Counted from the first letter of the stretch, positions 10,722 to 21,638 are shown. The stretch is 64,000 nucleotides of DNA from Cyclaneusma minus (GCA_037179335.1 JAKZHN010000011.1:83498-147497); one strand, 5' to 3'. The notes: generated by a model from the sequence alone, not told the origin. Program-made: numbers and translations.

Positions 10722-12020
10722 GGTGGTGGATGATGGCAGTTGCGACTGGGCGGTGGTGGTGGATTCGGAGGAGGAGCGCTTGTCTCTGGCTTTAGAGCTG
10801 CTTCCCCAGCTCAAGCAGAGGAAATGTCGGATGGCCAGTCTGGTCGCTATCGAGATACTTTAACCGCGACGTTCGGCGGTTTAGTGCGGTGGAGCTTGGA
10901 TAATGTGGAGAGAGCGAACAGGAGGTGGGGCCAAGAAGTAGAGACTCCGGCGGCTTGAAGAGAGGTTCACAATGGAGAAGCTGGTTTACTTGCAAACGGC
11001 AGTTATGAGAGTATATCTGGAGAGATTGGATATTTTGTCCAGCCTTGACACAGCGGGGGTCAACAAAGGAAGCTTCCGTAGCAGTCTGCCTCGTGAGATG
11101 CGGAGAGTCAAACTCAGCCTCACCCGCACTCTAAAGTGCCACTAAAGGTTCGGATGCGTGGCTGTGCTATAACCTTTTCGGGGCTTCGAATGGCAGCCAA
11201 GGCCTATATCTCTGACACTGCGCCCGCAATTGGGCCACATATCTACTGCAACAGCCATCCGTCATCCACAAAGCCCTGTAAGGACCCCTCTCTAAATATA
11301 GTACCAAGACCGCCATGTGGAGAGATCCCTGATTGGCACGGCTGCTTCGGCGTACCAGATCTGCTCCCGGCGCAATTACATACATGTACGTACCATCATC
11401 TTCAAATCTCCTCGAGTTCGTGTTCGGCATACTTGCAGGGAGAAACGTGGATTATGGGGATATGCACATGCAGCTTATGGTAGCGGCCCGTTAGAGAGCC
11501 GGAATTAGAATTTCCGTGAAATACAGGTTCTATCAGGAATACTTATAGACCTAGGTAAGCTTCCGCCTTGAATGTGGTTTGGCAGCTAGAGACCTTGATC
11601 TGAACTGTGCAATACCATATATGTGACCAGTTCAGCTAGAGAGACAATTGCTAAGTATCAAAGTTAATCCCAGTGACCCATTAGCCGTTACTTGATTCTT
11701 GAACCGATTTCAGCTTATCGCTATCGGCCCCTACCGCCTTCCTAAGCGGCCGTCGCGAAAAAGGTTCTGCCCAAAAATTCGAGGAATTGCAGAACTTTGG
11801 TGCGCAAACTTCATCCAACCAAAATATACCCAGCCCAGATCTCAGCGACGGCCAACACGTGAGAGCCCGCAACAGATCTCCATACGAATATTGTTGAGGG
11901 GAATTTTCTACGAAGATATTCGGTAATATCGCACATATCCGACGACATCCTCCGAATCCCACGAATCGCGCACTCCTGCCACGAGCAGCATCTCCACTCG
12001 TCCACACGTGCACCTCCACA
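10722..12020. promoter_or_regulatory. Divergent intergenic region between kinase and RCL1
   Basis: 1.3 kb between two oppositely directed start codons, so both promoters must lie here. Short frames at 11136-11483 (plus) and 11681-12214 (minus) have no recognisable domain. I could not identify specific operator sites. Confidence 0.45.
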
Positions 12021-13295
12021 ATGACCGCCCAAGCCCCCAACTTCCTCAAACTAAATGGCCACCACTCCCTCCCCCTCCGCCTCGTCCTCTCCACCCTCCT
12101 CTCGCGCCCCGTCATCATCTCCGACATCCGCACCCATGCCCTCTCCCCCGGCCTCACCACCTCCGAAATCTCCTTCCTGCGCCTTCTCGAATCCCTCACC
12201 AACGGCTCCTCCATCCAAATCTCCTACACCGGCACCACGCTATCCTACATCCCCGGCATCCTCTCCGGCTCCTCCTCAACCACCAACGCTGCCGGCATCG
12301 GCGGCGGCGCAAACTTGGTCAACAATGTCATCGAACACAAAATACCCCGCGCGAACAATCGGGGCATTAGTTGGTTCTTGATTCCGATATGCGTGTTAGC
12401 GCCATTTGCGAAGGGAGTGGTGAATGTGCGGTTTGTGGGGGATGGCGTTATCACAGGTGCGACGGATATGGGAGATGTGTCTGTGGACACTGTACGCACT
12501 GCCATTCTGCCCCTGTTCGACCTCTTCGGCATCCCCTCCGTCCGACTCGAACTCCGCGTTCTACAAAGATCTTGCGCTGGGCCTAAAGGCCAAGGCGGCG
12601 GCGGAATCGTGGAATTGCGTTTTGAAGGACAAGTCAGATTGCCCAAGACATTACATCTGCATAGGGAGCCGGGAAGAGTAAGGCGCATTAGAGGTGTGGC
12701 TTACAGTATCGGGGTGAGCGCGAGTAATAATGGGAGAATGATACATGAGGCGAGGGGTGTGCTGAATAAGTTTATGGCAGGGGGTGGAGACGTGCAGATA
12801 GCGGCTGTTTATGAAAAAGCGCCGCTTATTGATGCTGCTGTCGAGAAGGGAGCAAAGGCGGAAAAGGGGAAGAAAGAGAAGATTGGCGTGGGCTTTGGTA
12901 TGCAGCTGATAGCGGAGACGAGTGTTGCTGGGGTGTTTTATACCGCAGATGTGGTGGCGCCGCCGGAGGGAGGGACGACGCCGGAGGATGTGGGGAAGAA
13001 GGCTGCGCTTCAGTTGCTGGAGAATGTGGAGAAGGGGGGTTGTGTGGGCTTGCAGGGGGCGAGTACGGTGTTGGTGTTGATGGCTATGGGTAGTGAAGAT
13101 GTGGGGAGAGTGAGATTGGGTAGGAAGATTTTGGGGACAGAGGAGGTGATTGGGTTGGGGATGGATTTGAGGGCGTTTGGGGCGAGTGCGTGGGGGATGA
13201 GGGATGCTGATGGTGATAAGGAGGGGGAGAGTGATGATGTGAATATCAGTGTGAAGGGGACGGGTGTGGGTAATGTGGGTAGGAAGATAGCTTAG
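12021..13295 (+). CDS. RCL1: RNA 3'-phosphate cyclase-like protein Rcl1, 18S rRNA processing
   Basis: Single-exon frame of 424 residues, close to the yeast length of about 370 with extra loops. Family hallmarks are spread over the whole protein: SFLRLLESLTNGSSIQISYT (~53-72), the IPGI segment, RGISWFLIPICVLAPF (~114-129), SVDTVRTAILPLFDLFG, GVAYSIGVSASNNGRMI, and the C-terminal GVGNVGRKIA, which mirrors the yeast ending. Rcl1 is a nucleolar partner of the GTPase Bms1 in the SSU processome and is needed for early pre-rRNA cleavages; it is related to RNA cyclases but is not itself an active cyclase. A lysine-rich insertion (KGAKAEKGKKEKI, ~285-297) and an acidic tail loop near 405 lengthen this copy. 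The 5' half is C-rich and the 3' half G-rich, giving a visible strand composition switch. Confidence 0.95.
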   Translation: MTAQAPNFLKLNGHHSLPLRLVLSTLLSRPVIISDIRTHALSPGLTTSEISFLRLLESLTNGSSIQISYTGTTLSYIPGILSGSSSTTNAAGIGGGANLVNNVIEHKIPRANNRGISWFLIPICVLAPFAKGVVNVRFVGDGVITGATDMGDVSVDTVRTAILPLFDLFGIPSVRLELRVLQRSCAGPKGQGGGGIVELRFEGQVRLPKTLHLHREPGRVRRIRGVAYSIGVSASNNGRMIHEARGVLNKFMAGGGDVQIAAVYEKAPLIDAAVEKGAKAEKGKKEKIGVGFGMQLIAETSVAGVFYTADVVAPPEGGTTPEDVGKKAALQLLENVEKGGCVGLQGASTVLVLMAMGSEDVGRVRLGRKILGTEEVIGLGMDLRAFGASAWGMRDADGDKEGESDDVNISVKGTGVGNVGRKIA

Positions 13296-14237
13296 TTCAA
13301 TGTGATGTGGAAGTTTTCAAGTTACTCTTGGTTAGGTAAAACAGAGGCCGCCCGTATCTCTGTCGATTGTGAAAGTTCGGATGTCGTAGGATGTTAGATT
13401 TCAAGCTTGGATTTGGAACGACCTGGCCATTGAAGCTGGCTATTACTTCCATGTTACAAAATCCAATTCATGCCTCAGTGTATGATGGAATCATTCAATT
13501 CAGAAGTTATAGCAATGAGACCCACTTATTTGGAATCTCCAGAAAATTTGCAGCATATTGATAAATGGCGCGGTATTTGCGTCGACGTGCAACAAAACTG
13601 TTCTTTTATACGCTAAGGTAGCTTATATACTGGTCTAGCACTCTGATTGGTGGAGAATGTGTAAGCGGTAGAAGTTCAGTGGGACGGAGTAGTTGGATCG
13701 GTGGAGGACACTTGTGGTGGTGGTGGAAACTTGGGACGGTGGGGAATTGGAGAATCGACAGAGTGAGGCCAGCTAACGATAATCTGACGAGTCAAGGAGG
13801 GATATACTGGGCTGGGAGTCTGGCTGACAAAGGGCTTCTGTTTTCCGCTAGTGAATGAGCCGCTTTTTTCATGCATTCCATGGAAGGAGGTGTGGGAGTA
13901 TTGTCGTGGCGGAGTCACTGGTCTTTAGGGTCGGCGCCAAAGTCGAGATTTATGGTAGGCATACGACCTAAGAGGAGTCTTTGCGTTCATAGTGGGAGCA
14001 CTTCAAAGCAGATCGAATGACTGTAAAGGTTCAAGTCAAAGAAGACATCGAGTAACTTCATCGCCGTAGTTGTTTTCCGTCAAAGCCTACCAGCCATCGA
14101 CTTCAGTCACGGTCTAAAAAGACGTTTGTTTCTCTATAATATCCACAGTTCGACTTTTCCGCCGCTAAAAAAAGCTCATTGCTATCCTTTGATCAATGCA
14201 CGGAATTCCTATGTCTTATGCATATAATAGCATATGC
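13296..14237. other. Convergent 3' spacer between RCL1 and pyrophosphatase
   Basis: 942 bp holding both 3' ends. No gene is supported: the only sizeable minus frame (13676-13918) opens with GTG rather than ATG and is a low-complexity Pro/Ser sequence. Confidence 0.45.
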
Positions 14238-15682
14238 TTAGTTGGCGGCACCGGAGATGAAGAACCACTTGTCAATGCTGGCGTCGATTGGTGCAGCAGG
14301 GAGGTTCTCGTTGGCAGGGATGGGAGGAAGCTGGTTGGGCTTGACGCAGTTGGGGCCGGAGCGCTCAACGGTCAGGTTGGTGCAGCAGACTTCGCCGGGC
14401 TGAGTCTTGCCGGTGATGAGCTTCTCCCAGGCCTCGGCGCACTCGCGGACGATGTCGGAGGCATACCTGAAGTTTTCCAATTAGCTTGGTTCTTGACATG
14501 CAAAAACGAAACTCCATAGACATCTGATCTGATATTGTATCTCAGGGGGAGAAAATACTCACTTCTTGTTCTTGCACTCGCCAGTGAAAGCAAACTGGTT
14601 CTCAGGCTTGCCATCAGGGATCTTGTAGATACGGAACCACTCATTCGTAGCACGGAGCAGACCAGGGAGGTGCTTCTCGACGTCCTCCACGTCGTTCAGC
14701 TTGGGAGCCAAGGGGTCGTTGATGTCAATAACAATGACCTTCCAGTCAGTCTCGTCCTCGTCGAGCAGAGCCATGACACCGAGGATCTTGACTTGCTTGA
14801 CCTGGCCGGGGTAGCCGACAAGCTCGCCGATCTCGCAGACGTCCAATGGGTCGTTGTCTCCCTTGGCCTTGGTCTCAGGGTGAATGGAGTTGGGGTCTTC
14901 CCAGGTCTAGGTATAATGGGTCAGCTAAGAGCTTACTTGGTGGTGATGAGGGGGCGAGGAAGGAAATTTCCAGGTTGACGACGTACCTGGGGGAAGGCTC
15001 CGTAGTTCCAGAGGTAGCCCTTGTGGGGGAAGCAGTTGCGGACGAAGCGAAGCTTGCCCTTCTTGGTGTCCTGCTTGATGGGGTTGAGAATCTCCTCCTT
15101 GGAGATCTGGAGAGAAAACAGTCAGCAAAGGGCCAGCTTGTCTAGGAGCTTTTCGTGGAGACAACATACCTCCATCTTAGCATTGGTCCATCTGGGGATC
15201 TCAACGATCATGTTCAGGACGGTCTGCTCGGCATTGGCATAGAGCGGGATGTCGTGGAAGGGCGAGACAGGCACGCCATCCTGCTCGATGTAGACTCGGT
15301 GCTGCAGGGTGTTGGGAGCTCCCACTTTGCGGACGGTGTATTGGGGAGCCATGTTGGAGTCGTGCTGTGTAGCAGAGTGGTTTTGGCTGGTGGTAGCTGA
15401 GCCCGAGAAGTGTCGGGCTATTTGAGCGGTTCTTTGCGAAATTGTGAAGGAGGGGGTAGGAGGCGACACGTTTGTAGGAGAAAGGTACGAGAGGCGGCGG
15501 GGTGAGAAAGCGCGGCCAGTGGTGGGGCTTATGCTAGCCAGCTTATATGCCGTGACCGCCTGGAGAGAATTCTGCAGGCTCGATGCTAATACGGGTGGAT
15601 AATGGGCTGCAGTTTGGCAGGATGCAAGAAGGGCCTTCCTCTGCATATGAGAAGCAGTGAATGGCACCATTGGCCGTTGCAT
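14238..15682 (-). CDS. IPP1: Inorganic pyrophosphatase, with possible mitochondrial extension
   Basis: Exons 15682-15170, 15106-14987, 14906-14563, 14466-14238 give 1206 nt, 401 aa. The catalytic core is the eukaryotic family I soluble pyrophosphatase: EIPRWTNAKMEISKEEILNP, FPHKGYLWNYGAFPQTWEDP and the metal-binding signature DNDPLDV, followed by KVIVIDINDPLAPKLNDVED. It hydrolyses PPi to two Pi and pulls biosynthetic reactions forward. The usual cytosolic start is the ATG at 15352 (MAPQYTVRK), which would give 291 aa. The frame continues without a stop to an ATG at 15682, adding 110 residues rich in Arg/Ser/Ala and poor in acid, ending ...ARHFSGSATTS, like a mitochondrial presequence. Both ATGs have A at -3. 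I annotate the long form; the short form may be the main product. Confidence 0.93.
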
Positions 15683-16145
15683 TTTACTTCCAAAGGCTAA
15701 AGGCTTCCTGCTAGTGCTGCTGTCGAAGTGCCGCGGATGAGGGGTTCAAAGTCAGGAGAGAGCTCAGGAGCTGTCCTGAATCGCATCAGACTGTACATGT
15801 ACTGGATGCTATCAAGAATTCAGGGGCCCTCTCTATTAACGTCACTGCGCGGAAAAGTGGTCAACCGGATGAGACCTTCTCTTCCCAACCTGGCCAGCTT
15901 AGAGTATGCAGTAATCGAGGACTTCTAAGCTCACCGGCTGCTCTTCCAACATCGACAAATTGTTTCAGGAGCAAGAAGCGGTGCAGATGTCTGGTGCACA
16001 TGCCAAGCCCAATAAATTGCTTGATACATGTAGCCTGAGGCATCCGTTATCGGACCCCTTCGTTATGTGGCGCGAGGCTGCCAAAATAGCCTCTCCGATT
16101 GAGGCAAAAGTTCTTGGATCTGGACCACAAACGGGTCCCATTGAT
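15683..16145. promoter_or_regulatory. Divergent promoter region, pyrophosphatase and DUS
   Basis: Start-to-start spacer of under 500 bp. An alternative upstream ATG for the dihydrouridine synthase lies at 15987 in frame. No specific element was recognised. Confidence 0.4.
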
Positions 16146-17567
16146 ATGTCCCAAGTCCTCCGCGCAATCATGACTTCGACTCCAAAGAGGGTTCCCATCC
16201 CCGCGAGGGGCGTCGACTACCGCGGCAAAGTCGTCCTGGCTCCTATGGTGCGCTCCGGCGAACTTCCTTCGCGACTGCTGGCATTGCACTATGGAGCCGA
16301 CCTGGTCTGGGGTGAGTCGAAGTCTTGCTTATACTTGGAATATACTAACAAATATCTAGGTCCTGAAACCGTAGACAGATCCATGATCGGCACCACGCGC
16401 AAAGTCAACACCAAACTCAACACCATCGACTTCACGCGCTTCCCTTCCAATGGCTCTCAGCCTAACAAAGAGCCCAAAGAGTCTCTAATCTACCGCCTCC
16501 ACCCGGAACGCGAAGGCAAGAAGCTAATTTTCCAAATGGGCACCGCGAACCCCGAACGAGCAGTCGAAGCCGCCCGCCTTGTCGCCGCCGATGTAGCCGG
16601 TATCGACGTCAACGCCGGCTGCCCCAAGCCCTTCAGCACAAGCGGTGGCATGGGTGCGGCCCTTCTGCGAACCCCCGACTTGCTCTGCTCCATCTTACGG
16701 GCCTTGGTGGAGAACATTGTTCCGGAATTCCAAATCGGTATCAGTGTGAAGATCCGGCTGCTCGAGACACCCGAAATGACGGAAGATTTGGTGCGCAAAT
16801 TGGTAGCTACGGGTATTACGGGACTTACGATTCACTGCCGTACAACGCCGATGCGACCGAGGGAAAAGGCGATTCGAGACCAGTTGAAGATGATTGGCGA
16901 TGTGTGTAGAGAGGCGGGTGTGGCATGCTTGATGAATGGCGATGTGACGAGTCGCGCGGAGGCGATGCTGCTTGCTGAGCAGTATGGGGTTGATGGAGGC
17001 ATGATCGCTACAGCCGCCGAAGCCAACCCTTCCGTGTTCACGCACGACGGCTCCGTCGCCCCATGGCGAGAGCTTGTCGCGAAATACCTGAAGACAGCCC
17101 TGGAAGTCGAAAACCGCTGGGGAAACACGAAGTTCATACTCCAGCACTTGGTACCTGGGAAGGATAAGACGTACAAGGGGGTCACGGGATTAAAGGGGTA
17201 TCAGCAAGCGGTTGAGCTGTTTGGTTTGGACGATTTGGTGGAGAGCGCGAAGGAGGTGGATGAGGTGCTGGGCGTGGTGGAGAGACAGACGGCTGATGCG
17301 GCGAAGAAGGCCAAGGTGGTGGAGAGACAGACGGCCGAGGCGGCGAAGAGGGCGAAGAAACAGAACCAGAGTGCCTTGGCTGCCGGAGGGGGAAGTACGA
17401 GGAATGGCCAGGGGAAGAAGAAGCTTTCTGAACGGGGTGTTACGGCGCAGAAGAAGCCGGAGCAGGGAAATGCCCAGGAGCAACCTCAAGCGCCGCAGCC
17501 AGAGCCGCAGCAGCAAGAGGTGCCTCAAGAGCAGCAGCCTGCTGCCGCTGTCGCTGTGAGTGTTTGA
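16146..17567 (+). CDS. DUS2: tRNA-dihydrouridine synthase, Dus2/Smm1 type
   Basis: Exons 16146-16311 and 16360-17567. The TIM-barrel flavoprotein core shows LAPMVRSGELPSRLLALHYG (FMN site), GIDVNAGCPKPFSTSGGMGA with the catalytic cysteine, IHCRTTPMRPREKA, and MNGDV. It reduces uridine to dihydrouridine in tRNA with FMN and NADPH; the GPETVD and PMVR patterns fit the Dus2 (U20) branch. The 48-nt intron begins GTGAGT, has TACTAAC at 16343 and ends CTAG; it is 3n and stopless, so an unspliced reading adds 16 residues. The start is uncertain: ATGs at 15987, 16146 and 16170 are all in frame, and the conserved part begins after 16170. The C-terminus carries two copies of VVERQTAxAAKxAK and a Gln/Pro-rich tail. 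Confidence 0.9.
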   Translation: MSQVLRAIMTSTPKRVPIPARGVDYRGKVVLAPMVRSGELPSRLLALHYGADLVWGESKSCLYLEYTNKYLGPETVDRSMIGTTRKVNTKLNTIDFTRFPSNGSQPNKEPKESLIYRLHPEREGKKLIFQMGTANPERAVEAARLVAADVAGIDVNAGCPKPFSTSGGMGAALLRTPDLLCSILRALVENIVPEFQIGISVKIRLLETPEMTEDLVRKLVATGITGLTIHCRTTPMRPREKAIRDQLKMIGDVCREAGVACLMNGDVTSRAEAMLLAEQYGVDGGMIATAAEANPSVFTHDGSVAPWRELVAKYLKTALEVENRWGNTKFILQHLVPGKDKTYKGVTGLKGYQQAVELFGLDDLVESAKEVDEVLGVVERQTADAAKKAKVVERQTAEAAKRAKKQNQSALAAGGGSTRNGQGKKKLSERGVTAQKKPEQGNAQEQPQAPQPEPQQQEVPQEQQPAAAVAVSV

Positions 17568-17744
17568 CCTTCACGATGGGATACCGGCGTTTGGGCTACG
17601 GAAACATGGATGGAAGACATTCCAGCGGCGCGTTTGCTAAGCATTTACATGGTGGACAAAAGGGATCATACCACTCTGAAAGACATGTCTCCTCTTCCCG
17701 CTGTATGCTAGAGTCGAATGGTTGTGATGATTTTGATTACTTGA
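17568..17744. other. 3' flank of DUS2
   Basis: Short 3' flank leading into the minisatellite array. Nothing else was seen. Confidence 0.4.
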
Positions 17745-18050
17745 ATTTCCCTCAGTCACTTGGAATTTTGCCAGTCACTTTCCACGATTTCTCCCACTCA
17801 TTTGGATTTCTCCTAATCATTTGGAATTTCCTCGGTCACTTGAATTTGTCCCCAGTTAATTGGATTTCTTTTCGTCATCTGAATTTGTCCCCACTTGTTT
17901 AGGTCTTCCGGTCACTTAGAATTCTACCAGTCACTTGGAATTCTCCCAGTCACTTGAGTTCTGGCAGTTACTTGGATTTCTCTCAATCACTTAGAGGTTT
18001 CCCAGCATCACCTGGTCTTTTCCCAATTACCGGGTATCTGGATTAACTAA
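17745..18050. repeat. Minisatellite array, unit about 19-21 bp
   Basis: About fifteen imperfect head-to-tail copies of a unit near CTTGGAATTTCTCCCAGTCA. Clear copies are at 17758, 17821, 17933 and 17970. The first half (ttggaattt) and the last (cagtca / caatca) are best conserved, the middle varies. Related arrays occur in other spacers of this window (47.0, 47.7, 58.0 and 60.0 kb). Confidence 0.75.
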
Positions 18051-19478
18051 TTGATTTCCATTATTTCAGAAGTTTCCGGTTGTCAGGAACGCGATGATGA
18101 TACGGGGCCCCACTCACAAATACGTACCATTCCATTCCATGAATGCATTGATGGAGGTGATCAAAACAAATAAATGCGACGAATGAGATCAGAAATGTGG
18201 GGTGCCCGTGCAAGAATTCCAGGTTCAGATCAAATTGACAGAGAAGATGCATTCTGCGTCGTGCACGCCGCACGGCGCGGTGTGGTTTCTCGGCGAATGT
18301 GCGTGAAAGCAAGTCGTCAATGTTCGGCGTACGCGGGTCGAAAGTGCGTTTTCGGGCGCGTTTCGTTGCGTGAGAAAATCCCCACGCGTCCCAGAATGCC
18401 ACAAATGAGGCGTTTTCGGCGTGACTGGTAAAAGTTGCAACATCAAATTATACGCAAATTGCGGCGGACTTTTCGTCAATTTCGACATTCGACCTCATCG
18501 ACCAGAACGCCTGACAACACCAGTGCAGCTGCGTAAGATGACGTCGGGCGTCATGAAGCAGGAAATTGCACTGTGACAACGGAGGCGCTTTATGATTTGA
18601 TTTTGAGGCTTTTAAATTCCTGGCGCTAGTCCCAATCAGGCGTAGTGGTACCTACCGTATGACTTTTTAAAAAATATAAAAACGACTAGGGGAAAGTCTA
18701 GCAAAACCCTTTTGCTTATTATTTCTCACCCAAGGAGTTGAGGTCCCCGCGTTTTCTCGGGCGTCGTTCACAATTGCCATGGAACAACATGGAACAGTCT
18801 TAACACATCGTCGCAGTCAGAACTCACACTCACCACCCGCATATTTATTCGTCTTGTGATTGATTTGATTTGCCTAATGTAGACAAACTGCTCGCTCTCG
18901 CAAAAGAAGCACCCAGATAGCTCCCATTTGAGCACCCAGCTAGCGTGCGTGAAAGGACCCATGAAACTACCCATCCGCCTCCTCGCTTCCAAACCAACTT
19001 CGCTTCCTTCGAAATAGGATTCCTAAGAGAGCCCGGCCTCCCTTGTTCCCCATTTTCAGCATCACGCCCGCAAAGCTTTTGAAATTTTGCGAATAGAAGG
19101 AAAGTTGTACATAGCCTGCCAACTCGCTACTCAGGAAAGCCTGCCCCATGATCGTGAGAAGGGAGCATTGAGACAGGCATGTGAATGACGCAAGACAAAC
19201 GCAGGGGGGAATTCAAAGCAGGAATCTTGGTGGTACATGCAGAATGGAGGAAAGGAGATGCAAAGACAATGAGCTTTAGGCCCATGGAGCTGCGCTGCTG
19301 TCGACTAGTAAGCCAATTCGATTTTTCGTTTCGGACACCGTTAGAGGGGTTGGAGCGACGCAAGTGTAGGGGTTTGTGTGTGAGTGATCCGGTACCCGTA
19401 ATTGCGTGCTCATCGGTAGAGCCGATTCGTATTATAGAACATCGCATGGGACCTTTCCGTAGTATTGGGGGAGGGGGC
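18051..19478. other. Spacer between minisatellite and PWWP gene, no gene seen
   Basis: 18180-18480 is a CG-rich patch with many CGCG and CGTG steps (gcacgccgcacggcgcgg near 18260; cccacgcgtccc near 18382). Frames on both strands (e.g. 18061-18402 minus) overlap and have no domain, so I call none. 18600-19478 is A/T-richer 3' flank of the PWWP gene. Confidence 0.4.
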
Positions 19479-19560
19479 TCATGATGAAGCAGCCACTGGC
19501 TCGGCGGTCTCTGCGGGCTCTGCAGTCTCTGCGGGGGCAGCAGTCTCTGCGGGGGCAGCA
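19479..19560 (-). repeat. C-terminal Ala-Glu-Thr-Pro repeat of the PWWP protein
   Basis: Four consecutive copies of a 12-18-nt unit encode APAETA / EPAETA. On the plus strand they appear as repeated tctctgcgggggcagcag. This terminal exon is only 28 codons long. Confidence 0.6.
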
Positions 19561-21638
19561 TCCTGTAAGAATCATCAGCACATGTCCAAAAACGGCTCAC
19601 AAGGCAACATACGGTGCTAGGCTCTCCAGTCGCCGACTCTTCTTTGGGTGCAGATTCAGGCTTGGCGTCTTCCATCACAGTATCTGCCTCGTGTTCAGCT
19701 TTGGGCTTTTCCTCGTCCTTGGACTCGGTCACTCCATTGGTGCTCTCAGTCGGTTCGACCTTGGCCTCAGTATTGGGCTCGTTAGTCCTGGCCTCGGGCT
19801 TGGCTTCGGGCTTCGTCTCCGTAGTCTCCTTCTCTGGAGCTGCCTTTGCTGCGTCACCGTTGGTAGTACCGTTGCTAGCGGCAGCGGCATTGGGCGAACC
19901 GGTCTCACTCTCGAGAATCTTGTTCCACTTCTGCAAAAGTGTCTCCGAACGGCTCTTGAAGTTGAACTCGTCTTCCTTCGGAATCTCATCAAGCTTCTTG
20001 ATGGCCTTCAGGACCTTATTGATCTTGGTGGCACGGATGATGGAAACTTCGAGCTCTGCGTAGCCCTCGAGTTTGGCGATGTACTCTGACATCTGCTTCA
20101 TCTCCTCGGGTTTCGGCTTCACGTCGCGGGTCAAAAGACCCTTCTGCAACTTGTGTCGAAGGAACAAAATCTCTTTCTGCGTGAGGTGTCAGTGTAAATC
20201 ACAGGCGCAGGCGTGCAGTTCCACGTACCTCCTTCTTCAGACGCTTCTGTTCCGGGTCCTCTTCAGGCTCCTTTGGCGTTGCGACCTCGGAACTGCCGGC
20301 CTTCGCGGCCTTCTTGCTCTTAGCAGATTTCGCCGTCTTGGGAGTCGCCCCGTCCTTCTTTGTGGACTTAGGAGTAGCCGTAGTGCCGTTGGATTTGCTG
20401 GTCAACTTGATCTTCGTCTTCTTGACCGACTCGCTGCGCTGTGGTGTCTGCTAGTAATTGTAAGCATTCTGCTATCGAAACATGAGAACCGACAAATACT
20501 TACACCAGCGTCTGCCTCATCAACTGCCTTGCGCTTCTTACTCTTGGGCTTGGCCTCCTTAGATGTCTCTTCTTCGTCCGCGTCCAGATCAGCGTCAGGC
20601 ATTTCGATATCGTCGTCGCCGTCAACGATTGTCGCGGTGCTCTTCCGCTTGCCCTTCGAAGCTTTCTTGGCCTTTGCGGCCTCCTTCGCTTCAGCCTCAG
20701 CCTTCTTGCTCTCCTGGAAATCGTCGAGTACCTGCTGGTAGTAGTCGACATCGTGCTTCTCAGCGGCAAGTTCGTAAGCTGCGACCAGGTCTTTGCGGCT
20801 CTTTGCGGGAGGCTCCATGTTGTCTAGGTCCAGGTCGATGAGATCAGTATTAGGGATCCAGCCACTAAAGCAGCTTCGTTAGTTTTTCGGTTGATACAGA
20901 GGGGGTGTCATGCACTCACAATTCATTGGTAGCCAGATACATTATAGGGTATGTGCGCTCCGCGACACGCTTGCCGCCGTCTGCGAAATCTTCGCGGTAG
21001 CTTCCATCCGGTCTTGCGGCTGTGACAGGTCGGTTGTTGCGGATTATGTCCGGCAGCATCTCCTCGCTGGCAGCAATGGCCGGCCACAGTGGGTAGCCCT
21101 TCAGACGCACCAGGTAGTGGTCGCCAGGCTTGACGTCCGTGTGCAAGATCTTGGCCTTGGATGCCTTCTTCTGAAGCTTCTTCTTGTTGTGCTCGGGGAC
21201 GCCGGACTTGCGACGGCCTTTGGCCTGCTTCGCCGAGGATGGAGTTCCAGCGGAGGCGCCAACCATGCTGTCGTCGCCGGCTGCTGAAGAATCTGCGGTG
21301 GTTTGGTCCTTCATTTCGGCGTCTTCGGACTTCTTCTCGGCCTGGTCTTCAGGCTTGGAGTCTTCGGAGGAAGGTTGTTTGTCGGTAGTGCCGTTAACTG
21401 CGCGATGTTAGAATGAGATTTCGAGGGTCTTGCGCAGCAAGCAGTGTTGGATCAAGCACGTACCTTCTTCACTGGCAGCTGCTGGGGCATCGGCCTTGGC
21501 CTCGTCAGCTGTGGTAGAGGGCGCGTCGTCAGCAGAGCTGGATGCGCCAGCTTCAGGTTTGTTGGCGTCGGGGGCCACGGCGCTGGGAACGGCAGGCACG
21601 GCAGGCGCAACGGAGGCGAGCTCTTGCGCGTCGGCCAT
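19479..21638 (-). CDS. PWWP-domain chromatin protein
   Basis: Six exons: 21638-21464, 21397-20920, 20864-20504, 20450-20229, 20176-19613, 19562-19479 (1884 nt, 627 aa). The N-terminus is Ala/Glu-rich. A PWWP domain follows at roughly residues 125-215: GDHYLVRLKGYPLWPAIAAS, then AERTYPIMYLATNEFGWIPN, with PLWP in place of PWWP. After it come Lys-rich segments (KAKKASKGKRKS, TKKDGATPKTAKSAKSKK) suited to nuclear localisation. Next is a helical region near residues 420-500 (FLRHKLQKGLL... EVSIIRATKINKVLKAIKKL) that resembles a TFIIS-N/LEDGF-like bundle. The tail is acidic and ends in AETAxPAET repeats. PWWP domains bind methylated histone H3 (often H3K36me) with DNA; the exact complex is not known here. 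Confidence 0.88.

Noticed and set aside
13676..13918. 80-codon minus frame between RCL1 and pyrophosphatase
   Set aside because: It starts with GTG and is low-complexity Pro/Ser/Thr with no domain.
19127..19560. C-terminal continuation of the PWWP frame past 19613
   Set aside because: It reads through an obvious GTATGT donor; the spliced alternative gives AETAxPAET repeats and a stop at 19479.
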